Positions 12,126 through 22,984 of a stretch of 64,000 nt of DNA are shown in pieces. Each line of letters starts with the position of its first letter. Positions within the stretch are counted from its first letter, which is position 1. The stretch spans positions 13,516,001 to 13,580,000 of the forward strand of contig OX327702.1 of NCBI GenBank assembly GCA_946807835.1, in the 5' to 3' direction. This stretch comes from Ailanthus altissimus. Lineage: Eukaryota; Streptophyta; Magnoliopsida; Sapindales; Simaroubaceae. Position numbers and translations under genes: made by a program. The notes under the pieces are model-generated. The model was not told the DNA's origin and ran no database searches. It was given only the letters and a program-made list of their open reading frames with translations.

Positions 12126-12999
12126 ATTAGGAGGATAAGTGGATAATACTTAAAATAATAGGGATCAATTGGTTGCAATCCCCCAATGAATTGGGGTACT
12201 TTTGGTTTCAAAATTAAATTAATCATAAAATAATAAATTAATTAAAATAACTAAATATAAAATTTCACTATTAAAAAATTGGGCTTCGCTGATACTATAC
12301 TACTGACACTTTTTAAAATAGTATCAAAGAAGATACACATATAACCGATATGATAGAATTATGTCAAGCTCACTAATACTATAGTATCAAAAGTATGAAT
12401 TGTTAGTGAATTATTGATATTATAAAATCAAAAATATAAAGTGTCAGTGAATTACTGATACTTGAGTATCAGAGATCTTAAATGGCGTAGTTTTGATTAG
12501 AAAATAATTATCTAAAAATTAGTTAATATTTAAAAAAGAGTAATTAAGAAAAAATACTAATTATTTTGAAACACAAGATAATTATTGAGAATATTTTTAA
12601 AGATGAAGTAATGAAGAAGAAAACGTAAAATAAATCATTGTTCTAATAAAGAAAAGATTAATTAAGAGTGTAAAAGGCCTAAAAAAATAAATCCTTTTAT
12701 TAGTGTGAAATTAAAATATTCCATTAAATTTTATATAGTTTTAATTTCAATTCCAATTACATTAAATTTTGTAATTCTAATTTTATTAAAAGTTATAATT
12801 GATATTCCAATTCTATTAAATTTTATTATTCTAATTTCAATTAGGTGTGAGCGTCGATTCGGTTTAGGTTTTATGGTAAAAAATTGATTGGTTCTATTTT
12901 GGCAGAACTAATCGATTCAGTCAGTTTTTGATTTGGTTCGAACTGCACTGAAAATCAAATTCAAAAATAAAAAATAAAATAGCACAACTTAAGTATTTT
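12126..12999. other. AT-rich spacer with weak inverted repeats
   Basis: No gene is visible. At 12,287-12,330 and 12,400-12,470 there are inverted pieces containing TACTGACACTTT and AAAGTGTCAGTGAA, which could be the ends of a small decayed DNA element. From 12,705 to 12,845 the sequence repeats TTCCAATT..ATTAAATTTT, which resembles the reverse complement of the 42-bp repeat array at 13.5 kb. The 12,845-12,960 part is richer in CGG/TTCGG and unassigned. Confidence 0.35.
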
Positions 13000-13310
13000 T
13001 ACTTTAAATAAAATATATCTAATATTTTTTTTCACAAAACTTAATGATAGTTGAGTGGGTTAAGACATAAGGGCTGTTATGGATGGTATGGGTTCATTGG
13101 GAAATCATAATTCTTTTTTTTTTTAATTTAAATAAACACATTGTCAAGTAGTTGTACTTTAAATAAAATATAGTAGAAAGCTACATCATTTAGTTTGAAG
13201 ATAACTTTGTTAGTGTAAGACAAAGGTAGTTTAAAGGTCATTGGTTCAAGCCCTTTTGTTGGTAGATCATATTGTTTTTCTTTTGATTTAAATAAACACA
13301 TTATCTGATT
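13000..13310 (+). repeat. Two tandem SINE-like units
   Basis: Two diverged units of about 150 bp each start with ACTTTAAATAAAATATA (13,000 and 13,157) and end with TTTAAATAAACACATT (about 13,140 and 13,305). The second contains GGTTCAAGCCC (about 13,243), close to a Pol III B box, preceded by GTGTAAGACAAAGGTAG. The first has a degenerate equivalent (GAGTGGGTTAAGACATAAGG, then GGGTTCATTGGG). I read them as decayed tRNA-derived SINEs in tandem; certainty is low. Confidence 0.35.
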
Positions 13311-13507
13311 GTCAAAACATAAATTAGCCAAAAACTAACAAATAAGCATATTATCGAAGAAGAAAGTAGCCAAAAATTTACAAATAAAAATGATGGTTCT
13401 ACATCTATTTTTTGGCTAACCAAATTAATCTTGTCCAATTTATTCAATTGCATTATTTGATCTATTACATGAATATCAATTAATTTAAATTGAATTATTG
13501 TACATAG

Positions 13508-13773
13508 AATTATAAAATTTAACATCATTGAAATTGAAAGTAGAATCGTAATTATAATATTTAACATAATTAAAATTAAAATTAGATTTACAATTATAAC
13601 ATTTAACATAATTAAAATTAGAATTGGAATCAGAATTATAACATTTAATGTAATTAAAATTGAAAGTGAAATATAAATTATAATATTTAATGTAATTAAA
13701 CTGAAAGTGGAATCGTAATTATAACATTTAACGTAATTGAAACTAAAATTGAATTTGAAATTATAACATTTAA
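13508..13773. repeat. 42-bp AT-rich tandem array, about six copies
   Basis: Units of about 42 bp begin AATTATAACATTTAACATAA and end in AGTAGAATCGT or a variant. At least six consecutive diverged units are visible, starting at 13,508, 13,550, 13,592 and so on. No coding function. The array stops where copia LTR sequence (AAGTGTTGAATCATTTACTG) begins at about 13,771. Confidence 0.75.
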
Positions 13774-14095
13774 GTGTTGAATCATTTACTGAAAAAGCTA
13801 TTATTGTAGCTTCCTCAAGCCCACCCAGTTAAGGAACTAGAATTATAAATGAGTTGCTACATTGCGGTACTCCAGTTCAATAAAAATCCAAAGGCTTACT
13901 TAGGTAATAAGTTCTCAATCCCATATTGTTTACATTTATGAGATATGTGTAAAAATTAATTGTGCTTATCATTAGAAAATTAGATTTCTAACACTTTTGC
14001 TGTGTTATATGATGTATGAGATATATTAATAATGCATGTTTTAAATGATAGATACAATACCCATATGTATACACCTTATGTTTAATTAACTCTCA
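13771..14095 (+). mobile_element. Inverted 3' end of element M's LTR
   Basis: On the plus strand this is the end of the copia LTR. It is the reverse complement of 33,680-33,972 and also carries the sequence that follows the solo-LTR insertion at 35,407-35,440. It ends GTATACACCTTATGTTTAATTAACTCTCA. Element M is on the minus strand, so the end of its 3' LTR should be reversed here; the orientation is opposite to expectation. I interpret it as M's LTR end carried on a local inversion. Confidence 0.65.
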
Positions 14096-14708
14096 TAATG
14101 TATTGGTAGAAGATGGTGAATTTGGCCATTTTTGGTATTATGTGCTTGAGTTGTATTTTGGTTGAATTGTATTGTATGAATGCTATTTTATATCAATTGG
14201 ATTTAGTATGGGTGGTGGAAAAAAATAAAAAATGTAGCAAATGGGACATAATTGTCCATTCTTGGTAAGATGAAGGGCAATTATGTCCAACTGAATTTAT
14301 AGAGTATTAAGCAATTTTATGACTTCAGATAGTATTAAACAAGATTGAATGACTATGTAAATAAAAAATAGAAAATGAAGTCCATCCGGCCATTGTAAGC
14401 CAAATAGGACGCTTACTAGCTTAGGTGTAATTTTAGCATTTGTAAAAGTTTTAAATGTCAAATGCGACATGTAGGTGAAGGAAACTAAGAGTGGTAAAAG
14501 AAGGAAAAATTTTAGATAAGAATTGAGCTTGGAACATTTTGTGAGTAAAAATCTGTAATTGTTTACTTTTTCATTGAATATGTTTAAGCATATTTGAATT
14601 TTATGTTTTTATGTGATCCTAAATGCATAAGTATGAGTTATAGTTTTTGTATACTATTATAATTATGAAATTTTATGTTATGTTTTGAGAAACAGTTTTA
14701 AAGTTATA
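14096..14708 (+). mobile_element. Part of a gypsy-type LTR, inverted relative to its other half
   Basis: This aligns, diverged, with about 16,345-16,930 of the better-preserved gypsy-type LTR. Shared landmarks are GGGACATAATTGTCCAT, GGTGAAGGGCAA.TATGTCCAA, the ATGTAGGTGAGGA-like block and GAAACAGTTT. Its start corresponds to the point where the fragment at 37,369-38,310 ends, so the two are best explained as halves of one LTR into which element M inserted. No coding capacity. Confidence 0.6.
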
Positions 14709-15278
14709 ATTTCTATTTTGTAATTTGATTGGCCAAGATAAAGAAAAATAGATGAAGTGTTTTGTGCTTTCAGCCCTTGAGAATTTTTCTAACACTTAGA
14801 AAAACCAAGGCACCTCGTCTCTCTTTCTCTTCTCTTTGATTTGGTTGAGTCATCTATCTCTCAATTGAGCAACACTTTTCTCTTTTAATTCATTATTTCA
14901 TTTCCCGTCTAATTAGACATAACATGGCCCACATCGCATGGCAACAATTTCCACACCCATTTTCAATTGTCTTTGCTTCATTTGTTTACAATAAACAAAA
15001 TAAAAAACCAAAGCCAAAGGAATGCTCTTGGACGGATTGTGTAACCAAAGGAAACAATTTCCTTACTTGCGTTACATATAATGGTCCCATCATTCACTTA
15101 TAGTTTTGTCTTTGAAATAATTGTTTACATTAAACAATTGAAATCAAAAGATATGTGATGGTTAATGTGTGTGTTTGAACTGTGTGAGACAAAGCAATTT
15201 TGAAGAAACAATTTCTTCACTTGCTAGTATTACACATCTTGCCCTCCCCCCCCCCCCCCCCCCCTTACACATCCATGC

Positions 15279-15446
15279 TGTAGGCCCCCACCCCTCTACT
15301 AGCAGGGTGGGGTCCACCCCTACTCGGTGGGCCCACTCAAAGGAATATCGGAGTCCCTCCTCCTTTCTTTCGCCTTTCCGAGGCTCGAACCCAGGACTAT
15401 ATGGGGTTCTAAGACCACTGGGGAGCACCTCTGGTACCACTTGAGC
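15279..15446 (-). repeat. tRNA-derived SINE-like module at the LTR edge
   Basis: On the minus strand GTGCTCAAGTGGTACCAGAG (down from about 15,448) matches a Pol III A box, and GGGTTCGAGCC (15,382-15,392) matches a B box, about 55 bp apart. The module ends at GGGGGCCTACA (15,279). It replaces the first ~60 bp of the neighbouring gypsy-type LTR while the outer 5-bp duplication is kept. It could be a SINE that inserted with a deletion, or part of a recombinant LTR. I see no separate SINE target duplication and no A or T tail. Confidence 0.6.
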
Positions 15447-18157
15447 ACACCGTAGGGTTACTCGATTTTAACCCTATTAGAAATATTTTCTTTATAGTGC
15501 ACGTGAGAGATATCAGACCTAATTTGGTAATTTCACACTTGATTGGTGCGCCGGACGACCCTAGAATATTTTTAGAATTTTTCTCTATTGACTTGGAAAA
15601 GAAAATTCTAATTTACTACATGAATTTCCATTTAAGGGTTATGAATGGAACAAGCCTTTGTTGAGAAACATAATCCATATATTAGAGAATGGACCAATTA
15701 GAAGAAATCTCATGGATTGCCAAGTTGGAAGTTCTAGTTAGTTCTTTGAACTATTCTAACTAAATAGTTACACATGAACTAATTACATAATTAGTTTTTA
15801 ACTAATGGCAAATTAGAAGTTTTAAGTAAGTTGAAGGGCAAAATGATAAATTGAGGGAGCACTATATATATGTTAGAAGTGTGTAGAAATTTGAAGAGAG
15901 ATCAAACCAACACTTAGCCAAAAAAAGAGAGAAATTCGAGCTTCAAAGGGGGTGCTGCTACAGTGACTATTCAAGTTTTTTTTTTCATGATTTTTTATGT
16001 GTAATCAAGCCAAATTAAGGTTACAAACCAATCCCTAAGCTCAATTGAAGTCTCTATTAGTGGAAATTCAAGAAAAAGAGGTAAGAAAAGCATCTTTTAT
16101 GAGTTTGATAAGTGAGAATTCAAGAATGTGTTAATTGATGTTCTTATGTGTATTCTTGGCTTAGATTGAGTTAAATTCTAGTTTGGAGCTTGAAGGAGTC
16201 ATCAATTTGAAGAAATTGGCAAGGTGAGAATTAGGGTTTTTGGTGATTTTGTTGTAGAGATTTCAATTGATTGTAATTAGGGTTTTAGAATGAAATTGGC
16301 TTGATTTTGTTGTAATTGGAACAAGAAATTGAGAAAAGGAATGTGTTGTAACCTAGGGTGAAATTCTGCCACTTTAGGGAAGTTAGGAATTGAGTGGTGT
16401 TTTGATTGAATTGTTGTCTGTAAATGATGTATTTTGTGAATGGAATGTATATGGTTGATGAAAAACCCAAAAATGAAGAAAATGGGACATAATTGTCCAT
16501 GTTGGAAAGGTGAAGGGCAAGTATGTCCAATCAAATGATAAGGTGTTCAATAATTTTCAGGGCGCCGGATGGTGAGTTAGTTTCGATTATGGCTCCGTAA
16601 CTAAAATCGGGAAGTAGTTTACCTCCGGGCTTTGTATGCCGATTAGGGCATTTAGTAGTTAAATGAGATTCTAGTGTTCGATTTGGTTCTAAATGTCATT
16701 TATGGCGCGTAGGTGAGGATAACCGAGAGCGTTAACGGGAGCAGGAATCGAGAGCGAAATTAAGCACGGAGCGGTTGTGAGTGGAAATCTGCCATTTCTT
16801 TTACTTTTCGGTTATTATGTTTTCGCACAATGACTATGTATGTTTTATGAGCTTTCGATGCATAAACATGATTTATGATCTTGATATATTCATAGACATG
16901 CTTTTACATGATCGATTTGTGAAACAGTTTGAAAATTTCTGCATTTGTTTTAAGGCCATTGGTACCCTCAGATTATAGTGGTGATGATTGTATTAGACCC
17001 GGCCGGTATATCCCGTGCACATGGGCAGGTCTTGGGGGTGTGTCACTAACTCCAGAAAGTTGGGATGTCGAGTCATGTGAGTCGCTCTATGGGTACGGGA
17101 TATTGTCTCGCTATATGCATGCGATGTAGGATTCCGCTGCGTAGCCAGTGAGATGTCTTGAGATGTCACTGTGGGTGCTGCTAGTTGAGGTGCCCCGTGA
17201 CCTACTCACGTATGCGGTGCTAGTTGAGTCGCTGTGTGGGTATAGAGCTTTAGGGTTACCATTGGTACAATTTAGAAAGAAAATGGCCTAGCGAGGATTT
17301 TACTAGTTTTCGATTTACCGATAGCATTTATGCATTTATATGCACACAGTAGTTATTATGTTATACAAATTCTGAATATAGTTTTTCAAAGATGTAGATA
17401 AAACCCGCTCGGCAAGATTTCATTAGCATATGATATTATAAACCGTTTTACAATTTTACATCCGTTTTAGAAGCATAATTTCTGCATGTACTTTAGAAAT
17501 TGCTATCTTTGTATAATATTCTTGTAATTGAATTCTCATTTACACTCACTGAGCTCCTTTAGCTCACTCGTTTTGTGTTTTATGTTTTAAACCCCTTTCC
17601 CAGGTGCAGGTCTCAGAACGCAAGCTGCTGATTCTCCGATCGCCGAGTAGTGGGCCGAATCCAAAGATAATTTTTGTACATGTAAATGTGCTAATAGCAC
17701 TCTTTACTTTATGCATAATAGTTGTAGGCATGTATATTTGTAAGTATGTGTTGAATCAAGAAGAAGAGATTTCCAGTTTATGATGATCATTTTTACTTTT
17801 ATGATTATGCTTATTTTATGATTTACACGAAATAATTGAGTTGTGTTGGATTTGATTTGAAAAGGACCGGAGGTCCGAATTGCTAGAATTGAGATGTGTT
17901 GGAATTAGAAGTGAAATTTCTTTGCAGGTTTATGTGGATTTTCTGAAAAACAGGGGAAACTCTGTCCGTTTGTTTTTAAAACTAAAAAGTCGTTTTCATG
18001 TATATTACTAGATCTTCTTAGTAGTAACAAGAATTAAAAAGGGGTTCGCCTCGCGGAATTTCTTAACTTACCCAGTTAGGTTTGGAGGAACTTCCGTCGG
18101 GGTGCCCGGCAGGGCCGCTGGGATCTATAGTAGAGGGTCTCGGGTCGGGTCCTGTCA
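15279..18157 (+). mobile_element. Gypsy-type solo LTR with a SINE-like 5' end
   Basis: The insertion begins TGTAGGCCCCC and ends CCTGTCA. It is flanked by CATGC (15,274-15,278) and CATGT (18,158-18,162); the uninterrupted LTR at about 36,030 shows the single site CATGCATTCATG. From 15,447 to 18,157 it is a close reverse-complement match to 29,780-32,494. Its first ~60 bp, expected from that copy, are replaced by 168 bp of tRNA-like sequence. Length about 2.8 kb, an internal ACTGAGCTCCTTTAGCTCA block and CCCAGGTGCAGGTCTCAG near the 3' end suggest a chromovirus (Tekay/Del-type) LTR; that lineage call is inference. Short ORFs inside are not conserved as proteins. Confidence 0.8.
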
Positions 18158-19436
18158 CATGTATTCATGTTTTATTGTTTCATTTAATCAATATTATATA
18201 CAACAAAGTATGTATATTATTGCAATAAATAATACTTGTCTGAATTTAATAAAATAAGAATATTATATATTATTATTATTATTTTATTCAATAAACAATT
18301 TAATAAATAAAATAATGATCTTGCTTGTCAAACAAGTAAGGTCATTTTGGTAATTTCTAAGTCATACAATAATTGGCCCATAATGCACCATGTGTCAACA
18401 TTCCATTGATCAACAACCATTGTTAACTAATTGATGTACTTAACTCTTAAGTCTTGACACGTGTATGGCTTAAGAAAAACTAAAGCAAATGTCTGATCTG
18501 CTGGAATTTATTAGATTGAACTATTCAATTCAGTATGCTGCCCTATTACACAACGAGTACACTTCATATGGCGGGACTCCCTAGGTCCACACTCGATTAG
18601 TCAAACAGAATTATTTTGTGAGTCCGAGATCGATGGCTCACGCACACAACATGGATATTACAAATCAGCACAGTGGACCATATAAGTTGAGGTCATCGCG
18701 TATACCAAACTCCATTAGCATCAGACTATACCCAGCGACACACAATGGTCAGACCATGAAAGGTCTCTGATATATATGGAACCAAAGCATGGTAGATTAC
18801 TTAAAAGCCCACCATGGTGCTCAAGTCAAAGGACCACGTACACTACTCAACTCGAGAGGACCTACCATTGACGGCTTCATGGGATGTCTATTGGGGTCCT
18901 TAATGAGTCTGTTTAGTATTCAGTCCTTACTAAATACCTGTGCTATACGAACTTCTTGTAAGCCCATGGTCAACTAAGAACAACCATCTAGACCATCTAT
19001 GTATAGTATATAATGGTCTATTATAAAGGGTTCCACTAATAGGCCCGCATCGGTGAATATGACCAGGAACATATGAATTGAGAATAGACTTGCATAATAA
19101 CATTTCTCAACACCTATTACAACTCTTTGCAACTATGTTATTACTGATGTACTCTCAAGTTTATGTCTCGTTACAGATAAGGTCTTAACTCCTAGATTTT
19201 GCTGACTCTTATAACCTATTAACTCTTAGTAGTGCTTATTATTAGTAATTATAATTCTTAGTGTTACTAACCTTTAGCGCTAGTCTAAACTCCTTCAGAT
19301 TATACAATGTCTGTAGCGTAATATGCATTGTACCATATAATTATTGAAATTAGCAAATTAATAAAAAAGTACTTTATAAATATGATAAAATAAAATATTC
19401 ATACATTAATGGGATGACATGTAAGCAAAACTTTCA

Positions 19437-21011
19437 ATAAACTCTCGCTTGCTCTAGTGCCGTACATAGTGGTATCTAATACTCATAAGCTTCATGTGTT
19501 TCTCAAATACCTTTTGAGTTAAGGTCTTAGTCAGTAGGTTCACTACATTATTTACAGAGTCAACTCTACAAATTATTACATCTACCTTAGCCAAGATCTC
19601 TTTAATTATGTGGTATTTTCTTTTTATATTTTTAGATCTCTAGTGTACTCTTGGTCCTTTGGCTTGTGCTATGGCCCCATTATTGTTACAGAATAATGGG
19701 ATGTAATCCAATGAGGTAGGAAAAATTCATAGTTCAGCGACAACTTTCATATCTACACTACTTCCTTTGCTGCCTCAAAGGCTGTAATATATTTCGCTTC
19801 TAATGTTGAATTAGTTGTGGATCCCTATTTGGTGCTCTTCTAACTCATTGTAGCACTGTTAAGGATAAATACATATCTAGATGTAGACTTTTTATCATCT
19901 AAACCAGATTAGAGGTCTGAGTCCGTGTATTCTCTTACTTGTAGGTCACTATCTCCATAAATTAGAAACTTGTCCTTTGTACCCTTAGGGTTTTTAAGGA
20001 TATTTTTTACAGCCATAAAAGTACCCTTAAGGTATTTAAGGATATGTTTAACAGCCATAAATGGTTGTCGCCTAGATCAGATTGATACGAACTAGTAACA
20101 CTTATAGTCATGCTAATGTTAGGTCTAATACATATCATAGCATACATCAGACTGCCTATAGGTGATGCATATGGGATCTTAGACATTCTAACTCTCTCAT
20201 CTTCTGTCTGAGGATACATTCTCCTTGAAGATGAATGCTATGTCTAGAAGGTACGTTAGCTATTTTATAGTTAGTAAAATTGTACCTTTCTAAGACATTA
20301 TCGATGTATGATGATTAGAAGAGTCCTATCAGCTTCCTAGCTCTATCTCTATAATGCTTTATACCTAGTATATAAGAAGCCTATCCTAAACCCTTCATGG
20401 AGAAGTTCTTGTTTAGATAACTCTTCACAAATTCTAACATACCTATATCATTCCCAATAATTAGTATGTCGTCCACATAAGAACTAAGAAGACTATCATG
20501 CTCCCACTGGCCTTTTTGTACACACAAGGTTCCCCTTTATTTTTGATGAAACTAGACCCTCTAATTACCTTATCAAAACGAAGATTCTAACTTTAGAAAG
20601 CCTGTTTCAGTCCATATATGAACTTCTTCAGTTTGCATACTAGACTCGAAGTTAGGCTGGATGCAAAACCTTTAGGCTGTTCCATGTATATCTCTTCCTC
20701 GAGATATCTATTCAGGAATACCGTCTTTACATCCATTACCAAATCTCATTGTTATAATATATAGCAATTGCCAATAAAATCTGTATTGACTTTAACATCG
20801 CTATTGGTGCAAAGGTTTCCTTATAGTTAATCCCAGATCTTTGAGGATAACCTTTAGCAACCAGTCGAGCTTTAAAGGCCTCTACCATTCCATTGGGCCC
20901 ATGCTTTTGCTTATAAATCCATTTACAACTAACAGAAACTATTCTCTCGGGAAGCTCAACCAAGTCCCAGACTTGATTTTGATGTATTGATTCAATTTTA
21001 GATTTCATGGC
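19437..21011 (-). pseudogene. Element M: copia RT and RNase H remnant
   Basis: Minus-strand pol adjoining the 3' LTR. From high to low coordinate: RT N-terminal part (20,736-21,008; [19 protein letters not shown] and [20 protein letters not shown]), RT palm with the YVDD region decayed near 20,470-20,500, RT C-terminal part (20,007-20,219; SPIGSLMYAMICIRPNIS), and RNase H (about 19,450-19,900; AQAKGP and LLTKTLTQKVFEKHMK). Frameshifts and stops separate these. The piece begins exactly at a 5-bp duplication (ATGGC) where a solo LTR interrupts pol, and continues at 22,452. RT copies element RNA to DNA and RNase H removes the RNA strand; neither can be made here. Confidence 0.85.
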
Positions 21012-22446
21012 TGATGCGATATTTCTATATCATAAATTAAGTGCAAGTATACACTATCGTATGCAAGTAATAAAGAGACTAAATAAGTCGGATGTCGAAC
21101 CCACAAGGATAATTTCTTCTTTTTAACCAATTACTAAAATTATATCTTCCTAATAATTATTCAGAAAAATTAAAATCTAAGAATGAATGTAAAAAATATA
21201 AAAGCAAAAACACAATGTAATGAAAATTAGGTGATAGCAATGTAGAGAAAACCTAGGATTAATATTATCCCTCAATATGTTTCTAATGATTAATCCTCTA
21301 ATATTTAACTCACTTAGTCTTTATTATTGATCAAGACACTAATGTATTCACAAGCCTCTTCCAAGGTCATGCAAGTATACCTTAATTTACCAAATACCTA
21401 TATTCCTATGGTACTTGTAATAAATTAAGATTCATTAAGATTAGGTCTTATTGATCATACATGCCAATTAGGTATATTCCTATCCTAAATTGAAACTTGC
21501 ATATGCAACATTGAATGTTACTCTATAATCATGCATCAAATTACCTAGGTCTAAATATATTGATTCCTTTCCGAGTTTATCAAAATATTACCAATTCATT
21601 CACCATATACTGGCTAGATATATTGAAGCATTAAACACAAGTAATTTAAATAATAAATGACTAAGTTTATTAAATATTAAAAAGATATGGCAATTTAGGC
21701 GCACATATTGAGTTCAAATATTAACCCTAGAAAATAAGTTAGCTCATGGCTACAAGAGAACAGCAGTAAAAATAATTTTAAATCATGATACAATTATTAG
21801 CAAACCGATATAGACGTCGAATTGCTCTTAATTGCGCTGCCTATGAATTCTTAATGCCGAAGAGCGTCTTGTATCTCTCTCTAAAGTTGATTCAATTAAG
21901 CTCCTATTGCTCTCCAAGACTCGTGCTCTGTATTCTTGGTGCTCTTGGGTCATCTTGGATCCCTCCTTGAAGGCTGGGAACGAGTGGCTTTTTATAGGGA
22001 TTGATTTGAGCTTGAAAATCTCAATTTTTGTCGGATTAGGACTCGTGATACCGCTGGGGCGATATGCTTTTGTCGCTGGGGCGCTACGTGAAAAAGCCTT
22101 CACCGCGGGAGCGGTGTGATGATAGCGCTGGGGCGCTGAAGTGTCGCTGGCGCGGTGACTGTATGGCGCTGGGGCGCCAGATGCGACTTCGACAGGTCGT
22201 TTTTCTAATTTTGATCACTATTCTAGCGTTGGGGCTATATTCCTTGTGGCGTGGGGGCGCTGGACTCATATTTTAAAAACTTCGTAATTTAGTCCCTGTT
22301 TTCGCTCCTTTTGCATTCTTTCTTTAAATTTCGTTCAAGCCCCTACAATTAACAATAAAGCATATAAATAGCCATCTATTCTCATAAAATCATAAAATAT
22401 CAATAATAAAAACATGAGAAAATATATGACAAATTTGCCCTTATCA
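21012..22446 (-). mobile_element. Solo LTR, family B (Tat/Athila-like), ATGGC duplication
   Basis: A 1,435-bp unit starting TGATGCGATATTTCTATATC and ending TTTGCCCTTATCA on the plus strand. ATGGC lies at 21,007-21,011 and again at 22,447-22,451, and removal rejoins M's RT frame. It is highly similar, reversed, to 33,973-35,406 and, same strand, to 22,985-24,384. The orientation is taken from the TTGCACTTAATTT..ATCGCATCA end, which I recall as the style of Tat/Athila LTR 3' ends next to their primer site. It contains a GC-rich island of GCGCTGGGGCG-like units at 22,050-22,262. Small ORFs through the island are chance. Confidence 0.88.
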
Positions 22447-22451
22447 ATGGC

Positions 22452-22984
22452 CTCTTGCCACTTTTTTAAATCGATGTCCAACATTGCCTCTCTATAGGCT
22501 AAAGGATCATTTTCTGTAATTAAGAAAACTATAGCACACCTTCATGCATCTGACCATACCTAGTAAGTAGTCTGGACATCCTCTCTGACTTACGTAGGGG
22601 GTGTGTTAAAGGTATTCCGTTGGATTGAACTTGAGGTTCTATCTCTGGTTCATTCTGGTTTTGATTGGCTTTATCAAGCCCAATCCTTTTACAACCCCTA
22701 CAATCCATGAGAAACTCTTTCTCAAGAAAAGAGGCATATTGAGAAACGAACACATTTTGGTCCTCAAAATCATAGAATTAGTATCCCATGAAATTCTTGG
22801 GATACCTAATGAACTGATACTTGTACCCCCTGGGTGCAAGTTTGTCCTATTGCGTAATGTTTACGTAAATATGACAGTCCCAAATCTTAAAAGTATTTAA
22901 GACTTGGTTTTCTTCCATTCAATATCTCATGTGGAGTGGTTGGAATAGCTTTAGATGGAACCCTATTCAATATATGAGCAGTAG
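22452..22984 (-). pseudogene. Element M: integrase C-terminus to RT start
   Basis: Minus-strand pol between two solo LTRs. It carries the copia integrase C-terminal region (YQFIRYPKNFMGY-like, then EDQNVFVSQYASFLEKEFLM within 22,529-22,753), a variable linker rich in N, E and P, and the conserved entry to RT (ENDPLAYREAMLDIDLKKWQ-like, in pieces). It breaks off at ATGGC (22,447-22,451) where a family B LTR begins. Stops and a frameshift are present. It joins RT at 21,006 once the insertion is removed. Confidence 0.8.

Larger units (their letters stand above)
14709..19436 (-). mobile_element. 3' LTR of element M (copia), interrupted
   Basis: Minus-orientation LTR adjoining M's RNase H. It parallels the 5' LTR copy piece by piece: 14,709-15,278 matches 35,440-36,035, and 18,158-19,436 matches 36,036-37,368. 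Between them lies a 2.9-kb insertion (15,279-18,157). The start of the LTR at 19,436 is changed (TGAAAG in place of TGTTAGAA). The terminal ~300 bp are not here but inverted at 13,771-14,095. A C19 run at 15,246-15,264 occupies the place where the 5' LTR has a CCA microsatellite. Confidence 0.8.

Noticed and set aside
15162..15444. Pro-rich and Gly-rich ORFs on both strands
   Set aside because: They are translations of the C19 run and the SINE-like module.
16277..17129. ORFs (MIGHTCPSPF..., MEICHFFYFS..., KISAFVLRPL...) repeated at 30,807-31,674
   Set aside because: They recur only because the 2.7-kb LTR is duplicated. Several overlapping frames and both strands are equally open, and no protein motif is seen.
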